NCBI RefSeq assembly: GCF_036898095.1
Contig: NC_090744.1
Location: 96,770,253 to 96,834,252, forward strand
Length of the DNA stretch: 64,000 nucleotides
From: Palaemon carinicauda
Taxonomy: Eukaryota > Arthropoda > Malacostraca > Decapoda > Palaemonidae
Direction of reading: 5' to 3'
A program made the translations under genes and the position numbers. Positions 29,241-45,225 of this stretch are shown in pieces. Every line of letters begins with the position of its first letter. Position 1 is the stretch's first letter. A model generated the notes under the pieces. That model was given only the letters and a program-made list of their open reading frames with translations. It searched no databases and was not told the DNA's origin.

Positions 29241-32200
29241 CCGGGTAAAAATTTTTTATACCTGTTGGACTCTATAGTTTTAATAATTTTGGCTCATGTT
29301 TAGAATACAGTGTACATTTCCAGTTTATTGGCACAAAACTTGGGATCTAATTTCGAAATGAAGTAAAGATAAAAGAAACTGTTAGAGGATCCAAAGTTCA
29401 CAGAACTGCTATGCTTATATAGACTATGAGTTCTGTTATTTTTTATGATGCCTAAATACCCGACTGTGGCAAATGAAGTGTGCTGAATAGTGTTTGAAAA
29501 TATGATAAGGTATTTGTCAGATAAATTTTTAGAGCAATGCCATAAGAATCTGTATTAATACCTGTTAAAAGGTATTTCTTGGCCCTGTTTTTTCTTTTTG
29601 TGATAGAACATTTTTTTTTTTTGGGGGGGGGGAGGGGGGGCACATCACAGGATTCAATTCTCTGTAGTACCTAATTTTCTCTTTTGGAAGTTTGCGTTTT
29701 ATTTTAGGTATTTGGATTGAATAGGGATGTGTTAAGATATTGCTCTGTGCTGAGATATCAGGTTTATGCTTCCACTTTATGGGTTGCAATAAAATTTTTG
29801 TGACATAACTAACTATGTAATCATCCACTGACCTGTATAAATATCTTCACTTCAATATTTGCTGGCTGATGCTTATACACCTTAAGATCTTATTTTAATA
29901 GGTTATTTTTTTCACAAAGGCCAAGCTTAGATACTCCTCAAAGCAATTCTCTTCAATCTTACCAGATTTGTATCTTTTTACAGTGAATAATTTTGGATTT
30001 TTGAGTGTGAAACTGAAATTTTTAGTTTCATGATACTGTATAGTTGTAGAAATTAGCCATTATCTTTTTTTTATCTTTTCATATTTACTTAACCAGCTAA
30101 TTTGATACTTTTATAGAATTTTGTTCAGTATTATATCAAATTGAGTCACAGACTGGATCATCACTGTCTTTGCTAACACCTATTGTGTCAATGCTGATCC
30201 AATCATCTTGTATTGTACCCGGCTGATAAGATTAAAATTACCACAGTTGCTATATTTAGGTAACAAATGCTAAACTACTGAGTTTTGCAGCCATTATTAA
30301 AATAATATGTGTTGGCAATCTAACTTGCTGAGGTTTGTTTAGTATTTGAATGAGTTGTAAGGACAAACTGACATTTCTTGAGTTTCTTGAAGTTTGGTTT
30401 TGGAAGATCATTTATAGAGGGAGCCCTTGAAGGTTTTTAAGAAACCTTTCTTGCTGACTGCCTGCAAACAAATATTCTTGACTCAGCCTTAAGAAAATTG
30501 AATACTGTATTTGAATTAAGTTTGCAAAGTATGTTAGATATTACAAACTGTCTTGTATCTGTGGGAGGACATAGGCTATGGAAATTCAGAATAATGACTT
30601 ATATAATCTCTGTATGAGAGTTGTTGCTAGAAGTTGGGCCATTTAGATATCTGGGAACAATTATAGTGTTTTTAGGTATGATTAATGCAAGGTAGAGGTT
30701 AAAAGTGTTTATATTATAGAATTAGGATCCATGTCACAAAGATGATTTCAATTTAGATTGTTAGACAACTTCTGGGGTGGTTTATCCAGAGAGATCCAAA
30801 ATATTTGGCCATTGAGAAGCATTTTTGTGTTGAATAACATGAGCACATTAACATAAGTAAGAATGGTCTTCCAGTGTAAGATATACCCTGTTAGATCAGG
30901 ACAAAGAAGATTTGGGAGACTATGGTGAATCTGGATGATGACATTACAAAGAAAAGTTATTGAAAAGTAGGCCTATTCTTACTTGGTAAAACATGGCACA
31001 AAATATTTTTTATGTAACTTCATCTATACCCCATGCGTATTGTGTTTGACAGAATATAGATGACCTCTGAATAGTGAATATCATTAGAACATGTAGTACC
31101 TGTAATATGCACATAACATAGAAGAAATGTAGTGAAGAGTATATTGTACTGTGAATAGTATACTGTATTGTATATAATGGAGGTTGCTTGATTATTTTGA
31201 AAGTTTTATTGATGTATTTGGCTAAAAATAGTGTACAAAGTTTTCAGCTTCTACTACTAGGAGGATTAAGACTCTCAGGTAACTGACATTGTCATTTCGT
31301 GGTATGCCTAGCAAAAAATGCTGTTTTTAAGTTGTGTATGAGATACCTTCCTATTTGCTGTTAGTAATTTTGTAAAGTATCAAGAAGCAAGTTTTTAAGG
31401 TATTCATGCTTAGCATGAAAAATACAATAATTATGTTTGTGGACTTTTCATATGGAAATAACCAAGATATACTGTATTGTAGTATTTCCAAAGGTTATGG
31501 GCTGACTGTACTAAAGAATATTAATATTAATAATTTTGGCTGTTCCATCATTTTTTTTTTTTTTAAGTAAAATTTAAAAACTAAACTCATGGGTTTTTAT
31601 GAAGTTATATGCTTTGGAAAAATTGCCAAATAGAATGCTGGAATAAAGATTAACGATGGTTTAGAACATTTACAATGTTAAAACTTGAATGATAAACCAC
31701 ATAGAGGAATTATATATGGAACAAATTCAGATTTTGTTTTGCTGATTGAAAATTTCCAATAGAAAATAGAAAGATAACTGTAAAATTAACTGGAATCATT
31801 ATTTTAAATCACTTATTTTTTATCGTTGGATAGATAAATACATAACTTTTGTTATTATTCCAACTTCCAAGGCATTATGTGATGGACAGGTAGTAAGAAA
31901 GTGAAGATGCAATATGAGTTATTCAGTTTTACTAATCATTTCTTCATTTCAGGCTTCTTAAATATCTTGTACCATTCATCAATACTGAATTGAATTTTAA
32001 TTATATACAGGGTTAACAGTGTCATAAAGTACACCATTAAAAACTTTATACTGCACTGGTAACAAGTGTGATTACTGGCTCTCTAACTAAGAACATTTTA
32101 TTTGAAAGGATAGCATATTTTTTATTTATTGCACAATAACACTGATCAGTTCATGACTAATGGCAGACATCTTTGTGTATCATTTACTTGCAACCATTTT

Positions 32201-33756
32201 TCTATTATCGTATTCATCAGGGATTAAATGCAGCTTATTTATGTTTAAAGTAATTGAAGTGCTTTTTATACTTACAGTATTCAAGTTCATTATTCCTATT
32301 TTGTAAAAATTTTATACTCAAGCTCCTCATTCCCTTTAGTCAAAGTTGAAGTTTGGTTTTTTGTGTGCTCATTAGTACAAGGGATTTTTTAATTTTTTAA
32401 ATGTAAATTTCCATTTAAGATTCATGTTGAAAATAATGTTCAATAACCTTTATTATGTTCTTTTTAATGTGCTATCTCCCCGAGTACCAGTCATTAAGGA
32501 CTCACTTTTTCTTATGGAATTAATCAGTTTGCTATTATTTGTATAGTACTGTATAGTATTTGAATTTTTATGATGCTTTAAAGGTTGTCATTTATTCTAT
32601 ATGAGGTCATTAGTGTCTCATAGCTATTTAACCCATCACATCAAACTTGCTTAATATATTCATCATGTAAAAAGGTATGCAGCCAACATACAATATTGAG
32701 ATTTTATTCCACTGCACAAATTTATATGATGAGTTTCATTAAATTTGAAGGACTTTTACAATATTGTTCAAGCACTGTTATAAAAATGAACTGAGGTCCT
32801 AATTATTGGTTGTTAATCTACTGACATTTGTCAGTGCATAAATAAATTTGATTTGCTTGCCAAAAACATTGTTCTACTGTGTGAAATGCATGCATATCAG
32901 TTTTTGGGACCATTTGTAGTACTGTTAAGAAATATGATTTTGGTACAAAATAACTCTAGCACAACACTGCCAATTGAAGTTAGCATTTTTAAAAATAATA
33001 TTGTAGTGTTATTTCCCCTTAAACTTTTCTTCTTTTGGCATATATTTTTTGATAGCAAACATTTTTATTTTATAAAAGATCAAACCTTTCTCAGTTCCTT
33101 TTTTATCTAAATCACTTATCTTATTTTGTTTCCCCAATTCAGTCCTGAAACCCACAGTTTTTGTTTTCAGCTTTCACTTCTAATGAAACTAACGATTGGA
33201 AGATTGCCCTTTTTTCCTATATTTTCCTCTTGTTGTTTTAAGCAACGAATATAGGCTATACAGTACAGTAGTTCTTTTTTCAGCTCTAGAACATAAGAAA
33301 GCCCTTATTAGCTTGGTCATTCATACGTCATACAATATCTTGTACTAAAATGAACCATCATTATTGAAAAATACCCCTTTATGTATAATTAAAGTTATAG
33401 ACCTATTTAAAAACTTCATTTGTAAATATGTATTGTAGAGTCTATTAGGCTGGATATCACCATTACCCTACAAAGACGTAATCCTAAAATAATGAGGCAG
33501 GTTGTATTTCATGAAGTATTAGCATTATCATGTGTGATCCAAAGATAGTGGCATGTATTAATATAATCATGTAATTATGGATTTAAACTTCTCATTAAGA
33601 TCACCCCTTTCATATTTTATGTTAAAAAAAGTTTACAAAACAGCATCTTTTCATGAGAGAGTTGTAAATTATACCGATGATGAATACCTTTTGTCTATAT
33701 CACTGTACTGTTCATTTGTATAATATAATCTTCCAGGTACATATACAGTATGTACA
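29241..33756. other. AT-rich stretch without recognisable genes
   Basis: No open frame with codon-like composition. There is a T-run followed by a G-run at about 29608-29640. I see no transposon termini; it may be old intergenic DNA or a long 3' UTR. Confidence 0.5.
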
Positions 33757-33825
<69 letters not shown>

Positions 33826-33832
33826 ATATATG
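33757..33832. repeat. (TA)n microsatellite
   Basis: About 76 bp of alternating TA with one phase slip (ATTATA near 33815). Confidence 0.95.
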
Positions 33833-36800
33833 TATATAAATCTGTCAGTCTATCTGTATATCTATGTATGTGTATAATACCCTATGGTTATAGCACAGAT
33901 TAGTAGGCCTTAAAACTCAGCAAAGAGGCTGATGTTAAAAGTAACTCAGAAATTCAAATGATGTACAGTACAGTACTTGTATCTTTTTGTTCTTTTCTCA
34001 TACGAATGAATCCGTCTTTCTTTGTGGTTGTGTATTCAGTCCTACTTTATTTTCTTTTATTGTTGTTGTTTGTAGTTCATATACAGTAAATAATTTTGGT
34101 CTGTTTATACAGCTAGCTGCTGTCATGACAAAAATCTGATTTTTTTTATTCTCTTTGTTTTGTTGTCTTTCATTGTTAGTATTAGTTTGGAATTTTATGT
34201 AGAGTATAGACAATCAGTTCTATGGGTAGTACATATAGTTTATTATATTCACTTAAGATTGCCCCACCTTTCGTGAGTGCATATACAGTATTCCATATAT
34301 TTTCTCTAGATAGTATTTTAGAAGATTTATTTTTTATGCTTAAATTTAGTTCCTGATGTGCATATTGTATTCTATGAGTTCTATTAACAAATAGTTTTAA
34401 GAATCTCCTACATTGTCTATCTAATGGGTAACTAAATGAAAAGTTACCCCATAGGATTTTAAGAGTTAATCTGTTGGTTCAGTGCAATAAGAATCTTAGG
34501 TACAGTTTAGTTATCTGAGTTATTGTAAAATAACACATGAATAATTAAAAACAAGGAAGTAGTCAGATGTATTTCTATGAAAGTTATTTACTTTTAATTG
34601 TTTGTTGCTTAGGTAAAAAGGTATCTTTGATGCTCAAGTTTTACTACGTTGGTTGCCTAAGTTACCATGTTTAGTACCATATTATGAGAGCATGTGCATT
34701 GTTTAACAAACACTTAATATAAGAGCTGCTACTGGTTTGGAAATAGCACTTGGAAATCTAATGTTATCATTCTAAGAACTTTAAGGTTTTAATGGAAATG
34801 AGCACTTTTCTTTTGACGGGAAATAACGACACTTTTGGGAGCACCATACCTTGCATTCACGTTCTTCCATTGTACATTCAACATGTAAGAAAAAATTGTA
34901 AAAATGTAGTTGCATGAAAAATAGTTTTATATTATATACTGCATAGGTGTATATATTTATATCAGTGTTTTATACTTTAATAGGAAGCTGGAAAGACTAA
35001 TATTTAGAGTTGAACAGTAAAAAGCCCTTATTTGATATGATTCTATTTAGGATTGGTTTCTTGGTTTTTTAACATGCAATTAATGAATTGGAAAATAGTG
35101 TACAGTATGTGTTTTTAGTTGTACTGGAATACTTGCAAGATAATCAGTACAGTACTTAGGTCAAATTTGTTTGAATATCCTTACATTGAATCTTTAATTA
35201 AACCATCTTAATACAGTAAATCCGATCTTATTCATAAATACACACTTATATGTTATTTGCTCTGTGAAACTATGGATCAAGTTGCTTCTCAGCTCGATGA
35301 GAAGGAAGATTCAGACTATGGAGTATCATTCTAAGGTTTTCAGACACTTCTTAAATTGGCACACATGGCAACAGCACCCTGGGTAAGCTGATGATGAGGT
35401 CTTGCCATACGAACAAATTTCTTGATGAACCTTCAGTAATCAAGAATGCCTAGGAACTATGTACTGTACATCTTTTACCATCCTGGGTACAGGTCATCTA
35501 TGATCCACCTCATTCTATGAGAGTCCCTGCATATGAGATGAGGCAGTATGAACAACACAGTCTGATGACCATTTCAGTCTCACATCCATGGATTAAGCTC
35601 AGTATATTTGCAGGCTTAGGTATTCATACAAAAAGTGTACAATAATCCTATTGTTGACTGACCAACTAAAATTCACCAAGCAATTCATTAACAAACCAGA
35701 AGAGTATTACCAAATCCGTGATCCATATATTGCAAACATTCCACCACAGTTACACTGTAACAAAACGCAATGTAATTTCTCAAGGCAGTTTCCTTAGTGA
35801 TCAGGTAGCTTGAAGAGCTTATGACTCTTAGCAGGTGCCTAAATTCAAAAGAAAAAAAAGTTCATTTTTATAACTTATAACAGACATCAGTTATAGCTCA
35901 ATATCCAGAATACTTTGAAGATATTTACATCCACCAGAGTGAGATAATAAAGAGGTTGCCCCTACAGTGCAAGACTGGTCTAGGCAGATCATGCCCAAGG
36001 GAAATGAGTGTATTCAACATAGGTAAAATTGTGCTAATGCATTCGTCTCATTGTTCTTGTCCACTCAAGGGACATTACTAAACAAGAGCTGCTTTGAAAC
36101 ACCTAGTAGGTCATCTTATCTTCTACTTTTGTTCTTGTGGTAAACCCTTTACCTGAACCATAACTACATCCCAACACAGCCCGTAGCCTACTCACATTCC
36201 ACTCTCTACATCTTTTGCTGAAATCCAGTTAAAGTACCTTCAAGGTGACACAAAGATGATCCGTGGTCAAGTTCCTTCAAAGTTTTTTCCAGAGTCCTTC
36301 TCCAACATAAGGATGATGCCTACTCTAGATTGTAATAGAAAAAAAAAAAAAAAAAAAAAAACAACAACTTCCTTAGTCCAAGACACATAACCCTTTGCAG
36401 TGCCGCAAGTCCGCTGCAGGATCATCAAAGATCTTTGCAGTGTGTCTACAGCCCCTAACTACACCCACTATTTGGCCATGAACTTTATCTCCAATCCCAC
36501 TTCTTCCTTACATCGTGCTGTTTAACCGCTTGACTTTGAATGCATTGTGTAACTGGTGAATTGTTTCTTTGTTGCATTTCAGAACTGTGTGGGCTCCTCT
36601 GACCCAGGCCATATAAGCCAAGTTTAATGAAGCTATATTGAAGTACCCCCACAACTGTACATAATGTAAAAAACTTCTATTTTTGGGAGGTCTACCACTG
36701 ACTTGTACATTGGGATCACACATGATGCCACATAAAACTTTGCTGACACCTGTATGTGCTGTTATTATAACATATACGAGAACATATAAGACTTAGAATG

Positions 36801-38246
36801 AAGGATTAACCAGATTTCTGTTATCAAAAGTTTGATAATATTATAATAACAGAGAAATCAATGAAAAAAGTAGGGATCCGTACAGTAATATTAGTTAAAT
36901 ACATGAACAATAGAAGAACAATGCCCTGCTCTATGATAAAATTTCACAGTTTAATTCAATTTAATAACTGCAGATAAAACATTTTGAGCATTTTTAAAAC
37001 TAATTTTGCACAATGGTAAACAACAAAATTACAAATATCAAACTCAAAAACAATATATTTACAGGAAAGTTGTTCAAATTAAGTATTTGGTTATGGACCT
37101 GAAATACTCAATTCAGTAGATTCTTTTGTGGATGCCACTGTTTCAATGTCAGACCACTGGTGTTATGGGAGATCACTCCTTGATCCAGTTATCAATTCTA
37201 TCAATCAATTACTGTAAATGGTAATGTACTCTCATAACTGGCACTGTTTTCAAATACAAGACAATAAATATCATGATTACAAAATCAATCTTTAAGTGAA
37301 TCAGAAAAATCAACAATGACCAATTGTAAGGACAGCCTAAGAAAAGGAAAGGAAAAAGTAGTCGTCCACCTTTACAGTTCCATGTACCTCTTTGCAACAG
37401 GACTAATTAAAGAATTTCTGTCACAACCTGACTACCTTGACATTATGATATGACAGCTATAAAGAAATGTAATTTATATACTATCCCCTCTGACCATACA
37501 CTGTAAAAATGTTACAGCTCGACCACTGGGGTCAACAGTCTCCAACCACTCCCCTTTCCAATATTATCTGATGAAATAACAATTTACTGTGTTACTTTAC
37601 ATGCAGTTTACAGATATGCATTAAGGACTTCCTCTCCATAGCCAAGTGGATTAAGCCTTGCTTGCCTACCAACCCAGGTTAGGAACTATTGCCAAGGTTT
37701 ATTTTGTATTTGGGAACCTCGGTGGAGGAAATTGGTTGCTAGGCTATCAGTGGAGAAGAATAACTCTAAGGTAAGTTGAACGTCTGTACCAGTTTCAAGG
37801 TTCATTTTTTCTCAGCACCATAATCAATGCCACCTAAAGAACGAACAAAAGACAAACTCTCAAAAGGCTTACATCCAAAGTTGTCAGACAATCGCAATCC
37901 TTTTCTTACCATATCCTGGTAACAAAAATAAACATGAAGTTCACTCCACATTCCAATAAATCATTACAAGAAAACAATCAGATTACAGAATTGTGTTAAT
38001 CATTGAATTGATGGCATGAGAAAGATTTTAATGCTATAAATAACGTTTTAATGAAAATCCACACCAATAACAGTTTGGTCATTCCCGTGGTAAACAAGAG
38101 AAATTCTTGGATTTTAGCTGTTAGCATTTAGAATTTATTTTTACTTTTATTGAGTCAATTGTCATTATCAGTTTGCATGTGTAAGTAGGCTTTGTGTAAA
38201 TATTTGTAATTCTTCTATGGTATTCGAATATAGGCTACACCTGTAG

Positions 38247-38250
<4 letters not shown>
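33833..38250. other. Gene-poor stretch; unidentified less AT-rich segment at 35.2-36.5 kb
   Basis: Mostly AT-rich. Positions about 35230-36500 are visibly less AT-rich and end near an A-run (36340-36361). This could be an old retrocopy or transposon body, but no protein family is recognised on either strand. The rest shows nothing I can name. Confidence 0.35.
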
Positions 38251-38333
<83 letters not shown>

Positions 38334-38358
38334 CATACATACATACATACATACATAG
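38251..38358. repeat. (AT)n then (CATA)n microsatellite
   Basis: About 78 bp of AT followed by seven CATA units and a short CAGA run. Confidence 0.95.
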
Positions 38359-38629
38359 ACAGACAGACATATATGGTATATATACATCTATATGTTTTTG
38401 TATATGCAGTTATGTTCTTATATACATACACATCACGACTGAGCATATTTACGTACACTTATGTGCTCCCTAATATTTGCACGTTTGACCATGTTTTAAG
38501 TTGCATATATGCATCACAAATGTGTGCTATAGACAGTAATTGTTTGTGTGGTTGAATATGATATATGTGTATTCAAATATATCAAGTATCATGGCGTTTG
38601 AGAGAGTAAATCTTTACTTCAGTCTTTAC

Positions 38630-39496
<867 letters not shown>

Positions 39497-39686
39497 AGTC
39501 AATTCTTTTTAGTGAGGCAGATTTACACCGACTCACAGGCGTGCCCTTTTAGCTCGGAACAGTTGCCTGGTCGCTGGTTGGTTGGACAAGATAATTTTAA
39601 CCAATCAGATAGCAGGAAACTTTTTCCGAGCTAAAAGGGCACCGCTACGAGTCGGTGCAAATCTACCTCGCTAAAAAGAATTGACT
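39497..39686. mobile_element. 190-bp palindromic MITE
   Basis: Left arm AGTCAATTCTTTTTAGTGAG ... TGCCCTTTTAGCTCGGAA (39497-39560) pairs with the right arm (about 39624-39686) over about 62 bp with roughly six mismatches. The central part contains GGTTGGTTGG and ACCAATCAG. There is no coding capacity. A target-site duplication is not clear; a TA-rich flank is present on both sides. Confidence 0.85.
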
Positions 39687-40213
39687 TTAGTAGGCATACC
39701 TCTGGCAATACTCTTGTAGGTTCAATGAAAAAAGTCTTCCCGAATCAATAATTAATTAGGCCTACTGATTTCTATTTCCTTTTCTTTACGAAGGAGTTAT
39801 ATTTTTGCATGATTAGATATTGCAAAAGATTCCAGATAAACTTCATATGATTAGACATTACTTTCATCGTTGTTGGTCTGTCACTCTTCCTGCTTTCAGT
39901 TATTCTTACTAATAGTAGACCAAATATAATCAAATCACTAAAAAGAAATTTGGATGATACAGTACAGTATTAAGAAAGACATGAGTGGTAGTGACCGACT
40001 ACTTTTTCAATCTACTCAATCAATCTTTACATTTGTTAATAGATTTATTAGAAGTTTCTTATAAATGCAAAAAGACTTTAGTACTTCTCTCGAGTGTAGC
40101 ACTTTATCTTTAAGATCCTTGTTGAAAATTGTGGTCTCGGTACAGGTTCACTTATGACTTCAAAAAGACTGATTTTAGGACTGGTAGGCTACCAGTGAAT
40201 TAGTTCGACCTGT

Positions 40214-40215
<2 letters not shown>
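39687..40215. other. No recognisable feature
   Basis: AT-rich sequence without open frames or repeats that I can name. Confidence 0.4.

Positions 40216-40295
<80 letters not shown>
40216..40295. repeat. (TA)n-(TG)n microsatellite
   Basis: About 64 bp of alternating TA followed by eight TG units. Confidence 0.95.
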
Positions 40296-40296
<1 letters not shown>

Positions 40297-40589
40297 ATTT
40301 AGTGTACTGTATAAATGGTAAGCTATCACATATATGCTTCCATGGTAGTGAATGGATTTGCACACTTGTGTAAGTACAATAAAGGCAGATGTCTATAGTC
40401 TACAGATGCAAAAGTACTTTTATGTATGTAGGCCTACGTGTAATTACATGTTACTCTTAATTAATGTATGAATTTCAATGCATTGGCATAAGTATGAATT
40501 ATTTATGTTCTGCGTGCCTGTAAGTATACATTTGCATACATAATTAAATGCATATATTAACTTCTTTCAACCTTATTAGTTATTAGCAC

Positions 40590-40960
40590 AACTGTATAGT
40601 AGGGTTGACTGCTCGAGTCAATTTTTTCTATTTCTTTCTTTTCATTGCTGCTTCTACCCTCAGTCCTACCCTACCCATATCCCTCCTCACCATATTTATC
40701 CATCTCATCTGCTGACGCCTCCACACTCTTCCTCCCTATCACTGGCATGTTCTTAGCTATCTTGATTGGCAAGTTCCACCTCCTCTTATTACATGGCCAT
40801 AGTATCACAGACGAGCTTCCCTAGCCTCATCTTTTGCGTTACATAAACCATAATACCACATATTTTTCTTATATCTTGACTATCCCTCCTTTCCAGCACA
40901 GTGATTCATCTCACCAGGGCTTGATAAGTGTCTTATAAAATTTAATTTTGAGTTAAAGGG
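40590..40960 (-). pseudogene. LINE RT C-terminal remnant
   Basis: On the minus strand, read across frames, the pieces REARL*YYGHV (about 40830 to 40795) and RQQMRWINMVRRDMGRVG (about 40720 to 40665) follow each other. This is the order of the YGHV...GRPxxRWxDxVxxDM block at the C-terminal end of several LINE reverse transcriptases. Stops and shifts are frequent, so it is an old fossil. Family assignment within LINEs is not possible. Confidence 0.5.
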
Positions 40961-41185
40961 CATTTTCTTGTCTGAAATTACCCTAGTTACTTCTTTCATT
41001 TTTGTCATACTTCTTTCAATATCTGTCCCACTGCTTTCTCAGTAGGCTTATACCTCTTTTTATTGATTCTATGTAGTTAAACTTATTGTTCTATCTTATA
41101 TAATCGTTGGTTCTGTTTATTTTCCAATGTTTATCTTCAATACTATCCATTCTAGGACTATTTTCCATGCTAAAAGCTTACTTGC

Positions 41186-41549
<364 letters not shown>

Positions 41550-41877
41550 TCATACAAATATAGGCTATAACATTCGCTTAAGCTTTCACAAATTCTATTC
41601 ATTGACGAATTTTTTTGTTGGTGAGGGGGTTAGTTTAACTCTAACTCATGTCCTGGAGACAATTCCTCCTTTTTGAATAACTTTCCCTCTTTAGATTTCC
41701 GGACTCAGTTTTTCTGTTGATATGTCCATACTAGCGTTTAGGGATGTAATTCTATAGCTTAGTTTTGCGTCACAAGAGGTGAATAAATAATTGACTATTC
41801 AATTTGATTTCGAAGCATCTTAGAAGTTAAATTCCAAGATTAGAAGCAGACTATATCCTTAGACATTCTTGTATTAC

Positions 41878-43061
<1,184 letters not shown>

Positions 43062-43355
43062 ATGTACAACATAAAGTGCATTAAATTTTCTTTTAAATTA
43101 TTTTTGAATGAAAAAAAAGGTTGAAACAAAATAGTGGCAGACGTTTGATGTGATCCCAGAATAACATTGTTTTAATGTATATAACTTCTTAAGGTTTTGG
43201 GAAAAACACTTTGACATATGACCTGACCCTTCCCCGATCCCTCTTGGCTAGTGGGATACAAGCTCATCCCACAAATGTTTGTGTATATGTCTTACTTATA
43301 ACTGTAATAGAATAGTTTCACATGTTTCTTCAAAAAAGGCCCATGAAAAAAACAA

Positions 43356-43432
43356 AGGAGATGTAAATAAATCACTATATATCGACCAATACACATCGGC
43401 CCTCTTGGTCGAAATATAGTGATTTATTTATA
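43356..43432. repeat. Short foldback: near-perfect inverted repeat
   Basis: TAAATAAATCACTATATATC (43363-43382) with GACCAA pairs with TTGGTC plus GAAATATAGTGATTTATTTA (43404-43430). Stems are about 26 bp with one mismatch and a 15-base loop. It could be the core of a small foldback transposon. Confidence 0.75.
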
Positions 43433-43904
43433 TTTACTTTATTTCGTTTGTGTTATGTTCGTTTCTCATTGTACCATGATGATGTCGGGAGATAAAACCG
43501 GTTAGGATTCCTTTAGTATTTTCATTTACTCTTTGTGGTTTATTGCATACACATGTGTGTCTGTGTTTGTGTATGTGAGCAGTTATTTGTGTATGAAATG
43601 TACAGCCCATACGTGCAAACTTTATTCAAAATTTTACTCATACAAAAGTTATCATTCTCGACAGAATTGTGATTTAGTGTGTGCAGTCCAGTGGCGTAAA
43701 TAAACAGAACAGTAATAATCATTATGATGATTATTAATATAGTAATTATCATTATCATTTTGTGGACTGAGATATTCTAGTGGTAATTAGATCACCAAAG
43801 AGTGAAAGTCAAAGGAAAAAAAATGTAGATGGCGATAATTCCATTTCAATAATGGGGTATTTTTTAACGAATGCTTGTTCTGTCGTAAACCACGTTCCTG
43901 TTTC

Positions 43905-44040
43905 CTGATTCCTTGAATTTTTTAAAGCCAATGTTGGAAAATTTTCCGGTTAACGGGGCAGTTGCTCCGTGGACAAGGAAGTGGTGAATCCTTCAGTGAA
44001 TTCGTTTAAAGCTGTTGATAGCAAGCTTGTGCATTCTGGT
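43905..44040 (+). other. Sequence shared in inverted orientation with both duplication copies
   Basis: CCTTGAATTTTTTAAAGCCA then ATGTTGGAAAATTTTCCGG (43920-43958) matches the reverse complement of about 54350-54395 and 62450-62495 over some 40 bases. Downstream is a donor-like CTG-GTAAGT at about 44037-44044. A shared 5' exon or promoter of an unrecognised transcript family is possible; so is a dispersed repeat. Confidence 0.35.
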
Positions 44041-44877
44041 AAGTTTGTGGTATAGTTTTGTCGTTTTTCTAGGTGGCATTAACTAGATGTAGTGTCCTGT
44101 GCATTGCTAATAACACTGAATTTATTATGGCATTTTAGTAATTTTAAAGTGTTTATCTATTATTGGAAAGTGAATTCCCCGTTAACAGTAAAATTTTATT
44201 TTTAAGTTAATTTTCCACTGGTAAGCTATTGAGAAGGACAGGACTGTATTTGAACTAGAATTTTAAGTTTCAAGATGTGAATTGTATTAACTTTTAATGA
44301 CTGGATTCTTGTTGAGTGTTTAACTTTGCTTCAGAATTTGACGATCAGTGAAAAGCAGTTAAAATAACCAAAGTAAATATTAGTGAATGTATCTGGGACG
44401 CATTTATTTTAGTCTTAAATGTAGGTTATTTCGTCTAGTCCAGGACTAAGTAAAGTAAAATATTTAAGTTTTTGAGATTTGACTTTATAAGCAATACGGT
44501 ACCTCGAAAAAATCGACGTAGTGGGTATAATTATCAACATGGTGAAATTCTGAGTTACCCCAGTTGAGAAATTTTGCTGTTTTGTCAATTACGTATTAAA
44601 AATCTTTATCGGTTCGAATTTTAAAGCCATGGGTCCTCAGAATTCCCATTGATCGTTACCGGTCTTTTAAACAGGTTTGCGTAATAGCGTATAGTTAATC
44701 AGTTTCGAAGAAAGTGCTTCCAATGAAGCTAGAATTATTTACTAAAACTTTTGTTACTTTAAGGAATGTCCAAGGTTTTCAAACTTTCGCGATATTTTGC
44801 AAATATTTGAAAAGAAACCAAATCTCACTGAGTTTTACCGGCCAAATTAAATTAGCAAAAGTGTTTTATTACTAGTT

Positions 44878-45225
44878 AAGCTACAACCCTACACTGTTAA
44901 TAAAAACCATAATTTTAATTGGATGTTCTCCGTAAAATATACCGTTCTCAGCCGTATTTCAGTAAAATACAGGCGACCGTAATTTTACCATGCTTTATTA
45001 TATTCTACCGGTTGGTTACCGTAATATCACACCTTTACGACGGTATATCCGTTTTTAAAACTGTAAATGCTTGACAACATTTATTCCAGGATCTTTACCG
45101 TTTTATTTACGGCAAATTTTTAGGCGTATTTGGAAATACAGGATGCTATAAACCCAAGGACTCCAACAGGGAAAAATAGCCCAGTGAGGAAAGGAAATAA
45201 ACAGACGTAATGAGTAATCAAGATA
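44878..45225 (-). repeat. LINE-type 3' tail split by a 225-bp insertion
   Basis: AAGCTACAACCCTA (44878-44892) and GGATGCTATAAACCC ... AGCCCAGTGAGGAAAGGAAA (45143-45202) are the two halves of the tail seen intact at 10630-10765. The intervening about 44893-45125 is foreign and begins ACACTGTTAATAAAAACC. Confidence 0.75.
44893..45125. mobile_element. Putative non-autonomous element inside the LINE tail
   Basis: About 230 bp, rich in the motif TACGGTAAA/TTTACCGT in both orientations (CCGTAAAATATACCG, CCGTAATTTTACC, ACCGTTTTATTTACGG). This suits a small palindromic DNA transposon derivative. Terminal repeats are weak and no clean target duplication is seen, so the type is open. Confidence 0.45.

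Noticed and set aside
36508..36723. 71-residue minus-strand frame (CDPNVQVSGRPPKNRSF...)
   Set aside because: No family resemblance, no splice context and no repeat partner; length is within chance.
37628..37690. tRNA-like stretch TAGCCAAGTGGATTAAGCC followed by a weak B-box-like GGTTAGGAACT
   Set aside because: The A box looks like tRNA-Ser/Leu, but the B box is poor and no cloverleaf can be drawn; at most an old SINE head.
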